Origin: DAOMNN01 sp035443825 | GTDB taxonomy: Bacteria > Pseudomonadota > Gammaproteobacteria > Burkholderiales > Rhodocyclaceae | Direction: 5' to 3' | NCBI GenBank assembly: GCA_035443825.1 | Contig: DAOMNN010000004.1 | Coordinates: forward strand, 1 to 64,000 | Length of the DNA stretch: 64,000 nt | Shown: piece after piece, positions 1 through 11,300 of the stretch | How the letters are laid out: every line of letters starts with the position of its first letter | How positions within the stretch are numbered: position 1 is the first letter of the stretch | The notes under the pieces: model-generated | The model's input: only the letters and a program-made list of their open reading frames with translations | Told to the model about the DNA's origin: nothing | Databases searched by the model: none | Translations under genes and position numbers: made by a program

Positions 1-55
<55 letters not shown>

Positions 56-65
56 TTGAAAAATC

Positions 66-105
66 AAGCACTTGGCCCAGCCTCACCGCTGGGCCAAGTG
101 CTTTT
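66..105 (+). terminator. Rho-independent terminator behind tRNA-Phe, supplied by the island
   Basis: A 16-bp perfect stem (66-81 with 88-103) has a 6-base loop and is followed by a short T run (102-105). It lies just outside attL on the island side. A different hairpin with the same layout follows attR, so the island appears to replace the terminator that integration displaced from the tRNA gene. Confidence 0.85.
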
Positions 106-224
106 CAGAACCCGGTTCTGACGTTTTTCTGACAGTGGCAATGGGGCGCGTCTGCGCTCGAGTGCGGTTGACCGGGTAACCGGTGGCCGCCAAAAAAGCG
201 TTTCTGCCGAGTTTGTCGCTACAC

Positions 225-251
225 GCAACTCCCATCTCGATAAGGAGTTGC
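225..251 (+). repeat. Inverted repeat in the integrase leader
   Basis: GCAACTCC (225-232) pairs with GGAGTTGC (244-251) across an 11-base loop. It sits between attL and the integrase start at 321. It could be a recombination-protein binding site, an operator or an mRNA leader hairpin; the sequence alone does not decide. A shorter inverted repeat, ACCGG/CCGGT, lies at 171-184. Confidence 0.45.
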
Positions 252-320
252 ACATGTATCGTCAAGCATCACCCGTTTCTCACCCGGCAGTATCGCCATC
301 CTCTAAGGGAGGGCGCTGCC

Positions 321-1700
321 ATGGCTAAACCCTACAAGGATGGTGCTGGCTGGGCCTACCGCCTTCGGGTCGCGGGTCAGGACATCTATCGGTCCGGTTT
401 CTCCAGCGCAGCCCAAGCCAAGCGCCATTGCGAGCAGTTGCGGTTCGAGCTCAAACAGGGCCCGCGCGAGGCCGGTTTCGGCGCCCATCGCACTTGTCTT
501 GGAGTGGCGTTCTCCGATTACGCCCGTCAGCGCCTGCCGTTCCTCAAAGGTGCAGTGAACGACGCGAAGCGCATCAATCGCTATCTGCGCGCTGTCGGCC
601 TGCCGATTGCGAAGCTCAAACCTGTCGAGCTTTTGAAGGACGGTAAGCGGGTCTATTGGGAGGTGACCTTCGAGGACGAGGGAGAGCGCCGCATTCCACA
701 CTCGCTCCAGACACACCGAGCCCGTCAGCAAGTTGGCAGCTGCGAGAGCGATGCAGTGCGTGCCCGGCTTGCTCGAATGCCCATGGCCGAAATCACGACC
801 CATCACATCCAGCCGCTGATCAATGCGCTGCGTGCCGAGGGGAAGAAGAGCGCCACCATTCATCTCGAACGGTCAGAGCTCAGGCGCGTGTTCCAGCATG
901 CGGTCGCGGTCTGGAAGTGGAGAATCAGTGGTGGCAATCCTGCGGGGCGCGAACTCGACATGCCGCCGGTCGATCCGGGCCGCGAGCGCGTGCTCAGCAA
1001 TGAGGAATGGCAGCGTGTCTCGAAAGGGCTGCTCGAGTATGGCAATGAGCATGTGGCACCCGTTCTCTGCCTGATGCTCGAAACCGCGATGCGCTCGTGT
1101 GAGCCGCTCCTCATTCTGCGCTGGAAGCACGTGAATATGGCCCAGCGCGTCATCGAACTGCCCGACAGCAAGAACGGTGTGCGCAAAGTGCCGCTCGGCC
1201 CGGGGGCAGTCGAAATTCTCGAGCTTGTTCGTCAGCGCGCTGGCAGCAATAGGTGCCCGGATGCTGCGGTGTTTCCCACCACTTACGAGGCGGTCAAGAA
1301 AGCCTGGCGGGTGGCACGTGAGATGGCTGGCATCGACGATGTGAGGCCGCACGATTTGCGCCACACCTCGGCAACGCGGTATGCGCTTGAGTTTCACGGC
1401 AACCTGCCGGTGATCATGACGATCACCGGGCACAAGACGACGCGCATGGCGATGCGCTACGTCCACGTGAATGCGGGTCAGGTTGCCACCCTCATGCACG
1501 GTGAAACCCTGCCGATCGAGCACTCGCCGGCGGGCTATGGCATGAGTGTCGCCGCGCTGCTGATCGAAAGGGCAGGCAAGGCGATGAAGCCGCGCAAGAA
1601 CGAATGCGGTAATTCGCTACGCCCTGTCGCTACCGAAAGGTCACAACCCATCGCATGCAGCAACGTCATTCGAGTCAACTTTGGAGGTCGTCAGTCATGA
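321..1700 (+). CDS. Tyrosine recombinase (island integrase)
   Basis: Site-specific integrase of 459 residues, expected to recombine the tRNA-Phe attachment sites. The catalytic set is complete: R258 (in AMRSCEP), K284 (in DSKNGVRK), H344 and R347 (in HDLRH), H371 (in TGHKTT) and the nucleophile Y380 (in RYVH). The N-terminal part (about 1-60) resembles an arm-binding domain, and the core-binding helices precede residue 230. I chose ATG 321 because GGGAGG lies 8 bases upstream; the frame is open back to 183 but has no comparable ribosome site there. It points away from the tRNA and its stop overlaps the next gene by ATGA. The strongest evidence that it drives the island is its position 266 bases from attL. 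Confidence 0.95.
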   Translation: MAKPYKDGAGWAYRLRVAGQDIYRSGFSSAAQAKRHCEQLRFELKQGPREAGFGAHRTCLGVAFSDYARQRLPFLKGAVNDAKRINRYLRAVGLPIAKLKPVELLKDGKRVYWEVTFEDEGERRIPHSLQTHRARQQVGSCESDAVRARLARMPMAEITTHHIQPLINALRAEGKKSATIHLERSELRRVFQHAVAVWKWRISGGNPAGRELDMPPVDPGRERVLSNEEWQRVSKGLLEYGNEHVAPVLCLMLETAMRSCEPLLILRWKHVNMAQRVIELPDSKNGVRKVPLGPGAVEILELVRQRAGSNRCPDAAVFPTTYEAVKKAWRVAREMAGIDDVRPHDLRHTSATRYALEFHGNLPVIMTITGHKTTRMAMRYVHVNAGQVATLMHGETLPIEHSPAGYGMSVAALLIERAGKAMKPRKNECGNSLRPVATERSQPIACSNVIRVNFGGRQS

Positions 1701-2068
1701 ACAGCATTGATCAGTTCCAGTCAATCCCGACAGTCGAGCTGCAGCTCGCCGCATTCATTGAGAGCGCACTTGAGCAAAAGCGCTTTCGGCAGGCAGAGCT
1801 GCAGGCCAATGGATTCTATGTGTCCCTGATGTACGACGTGACATTTGACGCGGCCGGCCTCGGGTCGTTACGGGATTGTGTCGCGATCGTCGAGGTCTTC
1901 GTGCCACCACGTTTCCGTCGCCAAGGCTGGTTCGCGCACTTCTGCAACCTTTGCCTGCAACTGGGCTGTGGCGCGGTTATCTGCAGCGAGTCGTGCGTGA
2001 GCTTGCGCCCTGCCATGGTGAAGGCGGGCTTCGATGCTCGAGGGGAGGGGTATCTCGTCCTCGACTGA
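1697..2068 (+). CDS. Small GNAT-like protein coupled to the integrase
   Basis: A 123-residue protein whose start overlaps the integrase stop (ATGA), so the two are translationally coupled. The central stretch VFVPPRFRRQGWF followed by a helix resembles the acetyl-CoA-binding turn of GNAT acetyltransferases, and the C-terminal MVKAGFDARGEGYLVL resembles their last strand. This is fold-level resemblance only; the substrate is unknown. It could instead be a degenerate GNAT fold without activity. An integrase overlapped by a small accessory gene suggests a role linked to the element, for example modifying a host or element protein, but that is inference. Confidence 0.7.
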   Translation: MNSIDQFQSIPTVELQLAAFIESALEQKRFRQAELQANGFYVSLMYDVTFDAAGLGSLRDCVAIVEVFVPPRFRRQGWFAHFCNLCLQLGCGAVICSESCVSLRPAMVKAGFDARGEGYLVLD

Positions 2069-2617
2069 TCGCGCGGGGGCGCGTTTCCGGGGCGGAGGGC
2101 AGACTTCGTCCCGGGCGTTTTTCTCCTGGCATTTGTAGGACATTCAGCTATGTTAGACAGATGAACCGTCCATTTTTTCATCTAGCAGAAGTCTTATGAC
2201 AAGTGAGGGGCTTATGCTCCCGAGCCGGGATCTCGATCTGAGCCTCAAGCTTGGATGCCTCATCGAGTAGTGCCGTTTGCCGCTTCCCGAGTTGCTCAAG
2301 TGTCGCAACGTTGGCGGCTCTGGAGGCGCTGGGGGAATGCGCAGCGCGTTCGCACTCGCACTCGCGCGCTACATGACGGTCATGGCGGCAATCGGGATGG
2401 CGACTATGAAGCGACTGAATGACTTTAACGGGTGTGAAACGGGACGCTGAGTTTCTCATTCTGCTTGCATTGACAACCCCAGCGAGTGGCTTCGCAAGGT
2501 TTGTGGTGCATAGCGCTCTTATCACGTTTCGAGAACGGAAGCCATCGTAGCAAGAGGGTGGGCAAGATCTATCTGCTTGGTTTCATACTCATTGATCGAG
2601 TCAATCGTGAGGGCAAA
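2069..2617. other. 549-base stretch with no supported gene
   Basis: The region has mixed composition. A minus-strand open frame (2178-2525) ends in a short charged, helix-like segment (VATLEQLGKRQTALLDEASK), which might be the tail of a decayed gene, but it lacks a ribosome site and its upstream half is low-complexity. No tRNA or convincing terminator was seen. Confidence 0.5.
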
Positions 2618-3538
2618 ATGAGCGAGGTCATTTTTGCTGACGACGCGAAGAAAAAGCTGAATGCGAGTCTTGTGGAATTGTTCTCTTGGGTCAGTGACAA
2701 TTCCAACAGGCCCGGAAAGCACGGAAACGCAAGACAGTTCGAGCAGATCAAGAGCACTATACGGTGGTCGAAACGGCTTGCCATTGGGTTCCTCGTGGCG
2801 CTTGTTTTGCTTCTTGTTCTAGAGGTCATTTTTTTCTCGCGAGCCAGTGACGGTGCGCTGAGCCTATCCTGGGTTGCTCCACCACTTGCCATCATGGCGA
2901 GCATGAGTGCCGCGGTGCATATTGGTTCGATGCAACTGAAGGCACATCTATATCGCGCGCAGGTGGAACATGCTAGCAAGCTTGCTGACTCCGCCCCCGA
3001 TATCATCGACTGCATGAGAGGTCTGAACGAGCTGTGCGAGCATCTCCACGAAAACGCCAGGCACTATGCTAGAGAAGGGGCGTGCGAAAAGCCCGAAAGT
3101 ACCGTCTGGGGTCGTGTAATGGGGGACTTGAAGCGCTTGGTCTGCGGCAATCCAGCATGTCTTGCCGAGCTTTCTGGAAAGCTCATCAGGGACCCCGCAC
3201 ACAAGGCCTCACAGGAGAACGTCCAGCGGCTGCTCGCGTTCTTCGAAAAGTCGGCGATTGCGATTCGGCATGGTTATGCGGACGACTCCGTGCTTTGGGA
3301 GCGTTACAACCATGCGGCAATAGACTGCTATGTGTGTGCGTCACCCTTGATTATCGCAGCGCATCTTGGGCATCAGCGGAGTCCATACCGGAGGGCGGCG
3401 AAGTCTTTGGGATTGCCGTATGAGCATTATGAAACATGGCTTTACTGGCGCACACAGGATGACCCGGAGATCAACAAACTTATCGTGCAGTTGCGGGCTA
3501 TCCGTGAAGAGGTGATTACTAAACTCACTTCTTCTTAG
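2618..3538 (+). CDS. Hypothetical membrane protein with two transmembrane helices
   Basis: A 306-residue protein that I do not recognise. Two hydrophobic segments lie at about residues 50-70 (LAIGFLVALVLLLVLEVIFF) and 77-98 (from LSLSWVAPP to SAAVHIG), separated by a short loop. This leaves a soluble N-terminal part of about 45 residues and a large, mostly helical C-terminal part of about 200 residues, both probably cytoplasmic. ATG 2618 is chosen because GAGGG lies 5 bases upstream; the frame extends to 2486 without a ribosome site. It stands alone between the integrase pair and the peptidase gene. A 12-bp hairpin follows its stop. A role as a membrane effector or sensor in the island is possible, but no motif shows it. 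Confidence 0.75.
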   Translation: MSEVIFADDAKKKLNASLVELFSWVSDNSNRPGKHGNARQFEQIKSTIRWSKRLAIGFLVALVLLLVLEVIFFSRASDGALSLSWVAPPLAIMASMSAAVHIGSMQLKAHLYRAQVEHASKLADSAPDIIDCMRGLNELCEHLHENARHYAREGACEKPESTVWGRVMGDLKRLVCGNPACLAELSGKLIRDPAHKASQENVQRLLAFFEKSAIAIRHGYADDSVLWERYNHAAIDCYVCASPLIIAAHLGHQRSPYRRAAKSLGLPYEHYETWLYWRTQDDPEINKLIVQLRAIREEVITKLTSS

Positions 3539-3556
3539 CGCTTTTTACTGTCCTGG

Positions 3557-3589
3557 CAGCAACTTGCTTTGTTACGCAGCAAGTTGCTG
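3557..3589 (+). terminator. Hairpin after the membrane-protein gene
   Basis: CAGCAACTTGCT (3557-3568) pairs perfectly with AGCAAGTTGCTG (3578-3589) over a 9-base loop, 18 bases after the preceding stop codon. There is no T run behind it on either strand, so it may be a Rho-independent-like element or an mRNA 3'-end stabiliser rather than a classic terminator. Confidence 0.5.
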
Positions 3590-3737
3590 GTGCGTTGCAG
3601 TGGTGAGAGCTACGACATTGGTTTGGTGACCTGAAAACGCAGATCTTCGCTGTGTGAGTGTTGCGCGAGGGCTGTATTTGGAGTCTTGCGATTGCCGGGC
3701 AGTCGGCGATCTCCGGTTGTTTCGGGGGGGGCTTGCG

Positions 3738-5207
3738 ATGAATGCGAAGACTGCAGTTCCACTGGATGCTAGAAGTTCGATTTTGAAGCCCTCGCATGTT
3801 CCGGGAAGGCGCGCACTCGAGGCGCTCGCTGCTCTGGGGACGATTGCGAACACACACTCCGGTCTGTTCGAGCTGGACGAGGTTGACCGCAGCCTCTATC
3901 CGATGCAACTGGCACAGGTCCGCGATCACAACGTGGTGGGTGAGATCAGGGGTACGTACGGGGACGTTTGGAAGCCTTCTCTCAGTCTCTACGACGGGCG
4001 GGTCCAGGGTCACAATGGCGTTGACATCTATGCCCCTGTCGGAGTGCCTATCGTTGCGACTGTTGCGGGACGCCTTCAGTTTAAGGACGACGCCGACAAG
4101 CTCGGAAAGCGTGCCTGGCTCAGCTTTCGCTGGAAAGACCGAGACTGGAGGTTCATATACGGACATCTGGACCGCTTTGAGGGTAAAGAGCGCAAGGTTT
4201 CTCGCGGCGAGGTGATCGGCTACGCTGGATGCTCCGGCAACGCGGATCGGGATAAAGCGTGCAGCAAGCCAAACCGCTGCGGCCTGTCTTCGGCGCACGT
4301 GCATTTCATGCTCGTGAACGACTCTATCCGCAAAATCGTTAACCCCCTGGATCACCTCGATTGGGAATTGCGCTACCGTGAAGACGGCAGAGCAGTGCCG
4401 TGCGAGAAGGTCATTGCACCGTCTTCCGCATTGGCAGATGCTGCTTCCAACACCAGCCCCGTCGAGCGAATCCTGCTCAGACAAGGGGCGATTCTTGAGC
4501 AACTGGGCCGAATTCGCGAGCTTCTGACAGACAAGAAACTGGCGGGTGCGACTGCGCTGGAGGACTACCGCTCAGAGCTCCTGAGCCTGCTGGGCGAAGG
4601 TGTTGTCACGCTGCACACAGCTGGCAATGTAGACACGACCGCTGGTCCCAAGGACAGGGCCAGCGCCTTTCTCGCTCTGGCAGAAGCGTGCTCGAACGAC
4701 CTGGATGCGAGCGCCGATGCACGGCAGAAGGCCACCATTGTGCGTTTCCTGGCTCGCCTGGCTTGGCATGAGGGCGCGCAGTTGTTGCACAGGAGCCAAC
4801 TGGCCAAGGGGCCTGCGCGGGGCTTTTCGCAGTTCGAGGCGCACCGCGCAAAGGATGCGTTGGAATACGCCAAGCAGAAAAAGCTGCTGCCGACACTGGA
4901 GACCGTTTCCGGAGAAACATCGGCTGCGCTGGAGGCTGCGACCAAGGCCTTGCCATCCTACGGTGCTGCGCGCAGCGCCTTCTTTCCAGCGGGAAACCTC
5001 ATCGAGCGCTTGTTGCTCGAGAATGATCTCTTTGGTGTCTACCTCACCCGCATCGCTTTCAAGAAGGTGCCCGAATCCGTCCCGGGCGAGATCGCCGCAC
5101 AGGCAGATTACTGGTTCAAATACTGGAAAGTCACCGACCCGGATCCGCCGGGCGTTAGGCAGAAGTTTATCCGCAGCGCTCAACAGCTTGACGCCCTGAT
5201 CGTCTGA
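3738..5207 (+). CDS. M23-family (LytM-like) metallopeptidase, no signal peptide
   Basis: Predicted zinc endopeptidase of the M23 family, whose members cut peptidoglycan cross-links or peptide bonds. All four signature residues are present: H92 and D96 in GHNGVDIY, H187 and H189 in SAHVHF, plus a YGHL motif at 141-144. The 489-residue protein continues for about 280 residues past the peptidase domain with a helical region that I do not recognise. ATG 3738 is preceded by a G-rich ribosome site; GTG 3654 is an alternative. The N-terminus is neither hydrophobic nor signal-like, which is unusual for a wall hydrolase and suggests a cytoplasmic substrate or release by lysis or another route. It lies 108 bases before the giant gene pair on the same strand, so probably belongs with it. 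Confidence 0.88.
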   Translation: MNAKTAVPLDARSSILKPSHVPGRRALEALAALGTIANTHSGLFELDEVDRSLYPMQLAQVRDHNVVGEIRGTYGDVWKPSLSLYDGRVQGHNGVDIYAPVGVPIVATVAGRLQFKDDADKLGKRAWLSFRWKDRDWRFIYGHLDRFEGKERKVSRGEVIGYAGCSGNADRDKACSKPNRCGLSSAHVHFMLVNDSIRKIVNPLDHLDWELRYREDGRAVPCEKVIAPSSALADAASNTSPVERILLRQGAILEQLGRIRELLTDKKLAGATALEDYRSELLSLLGEGVVTLHTAGNVDTTAGPKDRASAFLALAEACSNDLDASADARQKATIVRFLARLAWHEGAQLLHRSQLAKGPARGFSQFEAHRAKDALEYAKQKKLLPTLETVSGETSAALEAATKALPSYGAARSAFFPAGNLIERLLLENDLFGVYLTRIAFKKVPESVPGEIAAQADYWFKYWKVTDPDPPGVRQKFIRSAQQLDALIV

Positions 5208-5315
5208 TAAATGGCGGTTGGGTTGTTTATCGGGCTCGGCTGCGTGGTCGTCTACGCTCCCGTGACCCGAGCGAGTTCGCCGAGTGCCGCAAGGCTTTGA
5301 ATGAAGGAGGCCACG

Positions 5316-8300
5316 ATGTTGAGCGATCTCTCCCAGTTTTTCCGTGTCGAGGATGACGACAAGACTGTCCTGGCCTTCATACAGCTGAGCAACCTCGACA
5401 AGCTTTCGCGGGAAGATTTCCCCGATGGAAAGTCATCATCCAGGGGCAAGCACACGGGCAGGGTTGTGCTGAAGATCGGGGACGAGAACTGTTTTGTCGA
5501 TGCTTCTTTTGTCCAATCTATATACATAAATAGAACTGGAAAGTTAGAAATCGACATTGGTCTTAAAGTGCCTTCGCCGATTCCGGGCTTTTTGCGCGTT
5601 GATACGATAGATATATTGCTGAAATGTTTAGATGGTGTTTGGGTAGTTGAAATCCCAAAATTTGGGTGGTTTGAAAATGGTAGCGATTTAAAGGGTGGCT
5701 TTAACTCGTGGCTGAGAGTTGGTGGGGGTGATAAAGATGTCAAGTTGAAGGGTGCAGAGTTTCCGTTGGGTCAACTTGGGGTCGCCATTGAGAATCATGT
5801 TTGGCCAAGGAAAAAACTCGAAGTGCCCGGCGGTAGTGCATGGTCAGTCGTGATGGGAAGAGTCGGACTTTTTCTTAATGAGCGAAGCCCTTATTTGATA
5901 TTTCTGCCATCTGTTTCTGGAAATTCGAAAACAGAGTTTGAAGTGCCGGGTGGGTTGAAGCTTCTAGGATTGGAAGGTGTAAACGTTGCTAAGACCACAG
6001 GATCGCATGAGTATCTTCTCTCCTATGCGCCAGTTCTCCTATTTATTGAGTTGGGTGGTACCAACTCCGCGAGGCTATGGAACGTTCCTGTCGGGTGGGC
6101 ATTGTGGCCGGAAGACAAGGTTTTTCCAGAATCAAGACTTCTTCTATCGCATGTCCTTCAACCAGCCTGGAACGAAGCCGTCAGGCTAGCCGCTCGGGGG
6201 AATCTGGTGGAGCGGGCGGGCACACCTTACCTGCCCCTGCCAACGCTTGCCATCACCGGTGACGGTGATCGATCAAAGTCCTACCCCATTCTCCTGTTCG
6301 ACATTCCGCGACCGTCAGCGGACAAGGCATCGGCTCAAGCCCGGTTGCGCCGTATCCATGTGTGTGGGGAAAGCCCAGGTCGTGTTACGGCCACCTTCCG
6401 GTTTCAGGCCACGGCCATCGGGCTGGCGGGGGATACTGCCGCGTCAGACCCGAAATATCCTGACCGGACCAGGTCATCTCATTTACCGTTCTACTTGAAA
6501 CTCGACGGAGATTTCCGGGGCAATACAAAATTGCCGCTGACCTTCGCCCCGGCGATCATCGACACACCGGGGATGGAAGTTTCCGACATCATCCAGGCGG
6601 CTGGAATCTCTGGGCCAGAGCAGGACGAATTGCTGCTGGACACGACCATCGAGTTGACGAGTGGGTCGCTTGCCTCTCATGGCGATGAAAATGATACCAG
6701 CGAGAAGTGGCTGACCTGGGGCTCGCTTGAATTCGGTCTGCCAGAGTCACTCGAAGCGGAAAACGGGAATCCAAGTACTTTGCGCCTGATGCTCCGCGGG
6801 GAGTGGGCCGAGCACCATCGCAATCTCTACCCCGAAATCGATCTGCGGCTGCACAAGGTCAAGGTGCGGTTCTCAGCGGCGGTCGACCTCTCAGGTGCTG
6901 ACCTGTCCGCAGCGTTCGATGCTGAAAGTGACGCAGAGGACAGACTGCACCGCGACACGGCCGCGCTCATCCACCGCTTCGGGGGCGAACCAATCGAGTG
7001 CGATCTGCGCATCCGGCACAAGACCATGCCCGGTCGCAATGCGGTAACACGACTGGAGGTCCGTTCCACTAAGGTCTCCGGCAAGTGGGGCCCCAAAGCG
7101 CTACATGTGCAGCTTCGTCCCTTCATGGTGGCTCAAACCGAGCCGCCGAGCCTCGATGCCGAGGCCGGCGAATTGATTGCGGTTTGGAGTAGCGATGACG
7201 GCGAAGGTGCCCAGTGGCGCCTGCCCGACGCCAATGTGGAGGTCTTTCTCCCGCCTCAGGCTGTGGGTGAAACCATGGAGCGTGGCGTGCGGTTCTGGGG
7301 CGAGGATGATGACAAGCCAAGCCCTGAGGTCAACCCGGAGAAGGTCCTGAGGTTCCGCTTCTCGCCGCCCACCGAGCTGACCCTGCGTCCCTCGCTGCAA
7401 CCCCGACGCTACAACCGTTCACCCGCCAACGTGGCCAAAGTGCTTGAACAGGCCAGGGTGACGTCCTTTGTGACCGAGATCGCCTACCCGATCCAGACCA
7501 CCTTCAAGGCATCAGGTCGAGACGCGCTGCCCGATGTGCGCGTCAAGGAGACCGTGGGGTATATCGGCCGAACCGGACAGAATCTGCCGACGCGTTCGTT
7601 TTCAGTTGATGTTTGGTCCGCGGAGGACATCGCAGACGTAAAGGGGCATATCCGGGATCTGCTCGCGAAAGCGCCAGCCGACTACCTGACCGGTTTGATC
7701 CCAGAAGCGTTGACCAATGCGGGCAGTGATGAAGCCCTCGACCAACCCCCGCAAGAGCTGCAGCGGCTTCTGAAGCAGCTGAATCACATGGCGAGCGCAC
7801 ACACCGCAAACCGGCGCAACTTCGCCGCGCGGCTGGCGCAGTACCACCTATACGACCCGTTCCGCCCCGACGGCGCGTTGGCCTTGTTCCAGGGCCTCAG
7901 CTTTCGAATACGCGATACCGAACACGGTGCCGCACCGCTGCGCAATCCACTCCCGAAATGGTCACTTGATCGTGCCGAAGACAGCCAACCTAGGGCGAGC
8001 GCGATAGGTACCGATCTGAGTCCAAAGCAGAAGGACGCCATCGAGAAGTTTTTGGACGAAGAGGCCACCACCCCACCCAACTGGTTCACGAACAGCGAAG
8101 GGGTGGGGCTGTCGATCCTCGGCGGGGTGGTCCACACCATCGAGTTCGCGTCCGAACTGATGGCCGTGCTGAGCAAGCCGGAGAGCGACATCGGCGCGAT
8201 CGATCACCTGGCGTTCACCGCGCTTGGCGCGAACGCCAGTTTTCATTGCGCCTTTGACGAGGGGCGCACGGTGTTTTATGCCGAATCGCAGCATGGCCAG

Positions 8301-11300
8301 TTGTCGCGTTTGCTGAAGGTCCGCATCGGCCGGCTTGGGGTGTTGTGGAACAAGGCCCGCCACGTGGTGGTGTACGAGCGGAGCACGGTGCCCAGCGTGC
8401 AGTTTAAGGGCGAGCAAGAGTATAAGCGCGAGGTAGGGTCGGAGCCCGGGCAACAGTCGGCATGTACAGGTAGCCGTGGCTGGCCCATTCTTCGTAAGAC
8501 CGAAGAGTACATTGAACCGGTTGAACCTCTGCGCGCTTTTGGCGCTGAGCGGCAGAAGGACGGCAGCCACACCGCGTTCATCGAGGCCAGTGAGGTCGTC
8601 AGCGCGCGCATTTACGTCAATGGCGCCTGGGGGCGAGACCTCGCGCACGGCTACGAGATTCCGCTGTGGAATCCTGAAGATGGCAGTGGCTTCTACCCCA
8701 AGCCGGAACTGGCGCTATGGGGGCAAGCGGGTGATGGCAACTGCAGCCGGCTTTGGCTGAGGGCACCACAACATGTGTTTTTTTACACCAGCACCGAACC
8801 CAACACGGGCGCCGACCCTGACCAATGGGAGGCCAAGCCAGGCGTGGATTGCCCCGTGGGCCTGCACCGCCTGCCGGCACGGGCACCGCGCAACCCGAGT
8901 CCAGCGGAGGTTCGGACGGTCCTTGACCAAGACCGTTTGCCGTCACCACGCCCCACCAGCCTGAGTCGGCCCCGGTTTGACTTTGCGGTGCTGCCGGCGG
9001 GTAAGGTCAACCTCCAGCACGGCCGGGCTGATTCCGAGATGCTGATTGACCTGGAACTGGTTGCGCTGATGCGAAGCGACAGCGCAGCGGCGCCCCCGCT
9101 GGACCAGAGTACGACAAAGGACGATTGGGAGAAGATCGTCACTTCCGTCCAGCGTGCCGAACAGCTTGCTGCCGCTGCCGATATGGAAGGGCGGATCCGC
9201 TCGAAGCTGCGGCAGGCGTTCGACCGACTTCGGTCGGCACCTGGCCAATGCGATGCCATCAAAAAAGAGATTACGGACCAAATCAATCACGAATTCGGCC
9301 AAGCCAAAGTTGATCTGGAGAGGGCCCTAGACCGTCTTGGGCCAACTCTCACGCTCCCGAAGCTGTCCACACAGGCGGCCGTCGACATCCAGCGGCAATT
9401 GCTCGCGATGGAAACGGCGCTACATGTGCCGTTCGGCGTGCTTCGGCGCGACATCGCCAGTTTGCGGGAGGCGCTGGCGGGCCTTGACGCAGAACAAACG
9501 GAAGAGATTAAAAAACTGCGATTGGCGGCTCTTAGCCAGTGGCAGGCCGGCAAGGCGCTGATCGATGGGGTGTTTGAGCAGGCTCTTGAACGTTTGAAAC
9601 TAGTGAATCAAGCGCTAGAGTTAAACGCTGACAATAAACACCTTGAAGGTTTTAAGAATGCAATTGGGAAACTTAAACATGCGATCGAGAAGCCGAACAA
9701 GAATAAAATAGTCAGTGCGCTTAGCAAAGCACAGGTGGCGCTCCAGAACCTGTCTAATCATCGCCTTCTCGGCAAGACGGCAGCCGAGCTGGCTCGACTC
9801 CTACAGACTGTGCGAGCTCTGGTGGATTCTGGGGTACCTGTAGCTGAGATCAAGGAATCGCTGCACAAACTATCGACAAACCTTGACGCCTTTGCCAGGG
9901 CGCTCCAGTCAAAGGCCAACGATTTGTCGGGGGATCTTGGGAAGATTCGTACAACAGTCTCTAGTCAACTCGAAGACATTCGTGGAAACCTTGATACACC
10001 AAATGCAAAAATTGAGCTTGATATCGTCCTACGCGGTGCTCTGACTGCAATTGATAACCTGGCCGCAAGTGCCGAAGCCACGGTCGAACAACGAGAGAGC
10101 ACTGTAGTAGGCGGATTCAGAAATATTGTTAGTGGTGCTGCGGAGAAAGCAGAGCGCCAGGCGGAGGAAGTCGATAAGGCTCTCGAGCAGATCAATGATG
10201 GTTTTGCAGAACTGTTGAAAGGATTCAAGGATAAGCTTGGCAATGTCTTCGCAGACTCTGGTGCGATCGGAAAAATCAAGAAAAATGCGCTAAAGCTTAT
10301 TAGGAAAGTCGATTGCACCAGCCTCGAAATTTTAGCCCAAGCCGAGGCAAATCTTATCCAGACGCTGGAACAAGCCGGTGACCGCATTCGCGATGCCTTC
10401 ACCGGCTACGCTTCCGATCTGCTCGACGCCGAAGCCCGCCAGCGTCTGGCTGAGCTGGAGTTGGCGGTCGCAAGCAGCGTACAACTGGCCGACAAGGCAG
10501 GCTCGGCAATCAAACTTGCGCGCGCGCTTGGGGACTTGCCAGCCCTGCCCACTTTGAGTTTCAACCTCGACCGTGCCGAGTACTTCTTCGAAGATGCGCG
10601 CAAGACCATCGAAACCTCACCCTTTGCCGCCAAGCTGCGCGAGGTGGACGCTGGGCTGAAGGAACTGGGGTTGGCAGTGCCTTGCCGGCAGCTGCTGGAC
10701 CAAATGGTGCCGGACAGCATCAAGGGGCTGGACTTCAACCAGGTGTTCCGCAATGTCGGCGGAATCGACTTCCAGCGTTTGTTCAAGCGCTTCAAGTTGC
10801 CGGAGGTTTCCAGTGACCGTGTCCGGGTGACCCACGGGCTCGACAAGGTCACCCGAACTGCCTGGGTGCGCAGCCGGGTGGATTTTGCGCATGACAAACC
10901 GGAAAGCCTGTTTGATCTGGCAGGCTTTGTGTTGCGCATTGACAAGCTCAGGCTGTTGGCCAGCAACGAGGTGCGTGTAACGGCCAACGGTGAACGTACA
11001 TCGGTGACCGACGCGAAGTTCACCGGAGACTGGGCCTTGCATTTCAGCGGCACGGACCTGGCGCGCTTTCGGGAGATCACTGTTCGTTACGACGGCAGCA
11101 GGCCCGATTTCGACTTTTCGCCCGACAAGCTCGAATTGCACCCGTCACTCAAACTGCTGACCGACGTGACCAGTCGCCTGTCTGCAAATGTGCCTCCGGG
11201 CGTCGAAGTGCTCAAGGACGGTCGCGGCAAACCGATTGGCGTGAAGGCCGGCGTGACCAATCAATGGCCAGGGATGGATTTGCCGCCGCTTGCCATCGGG

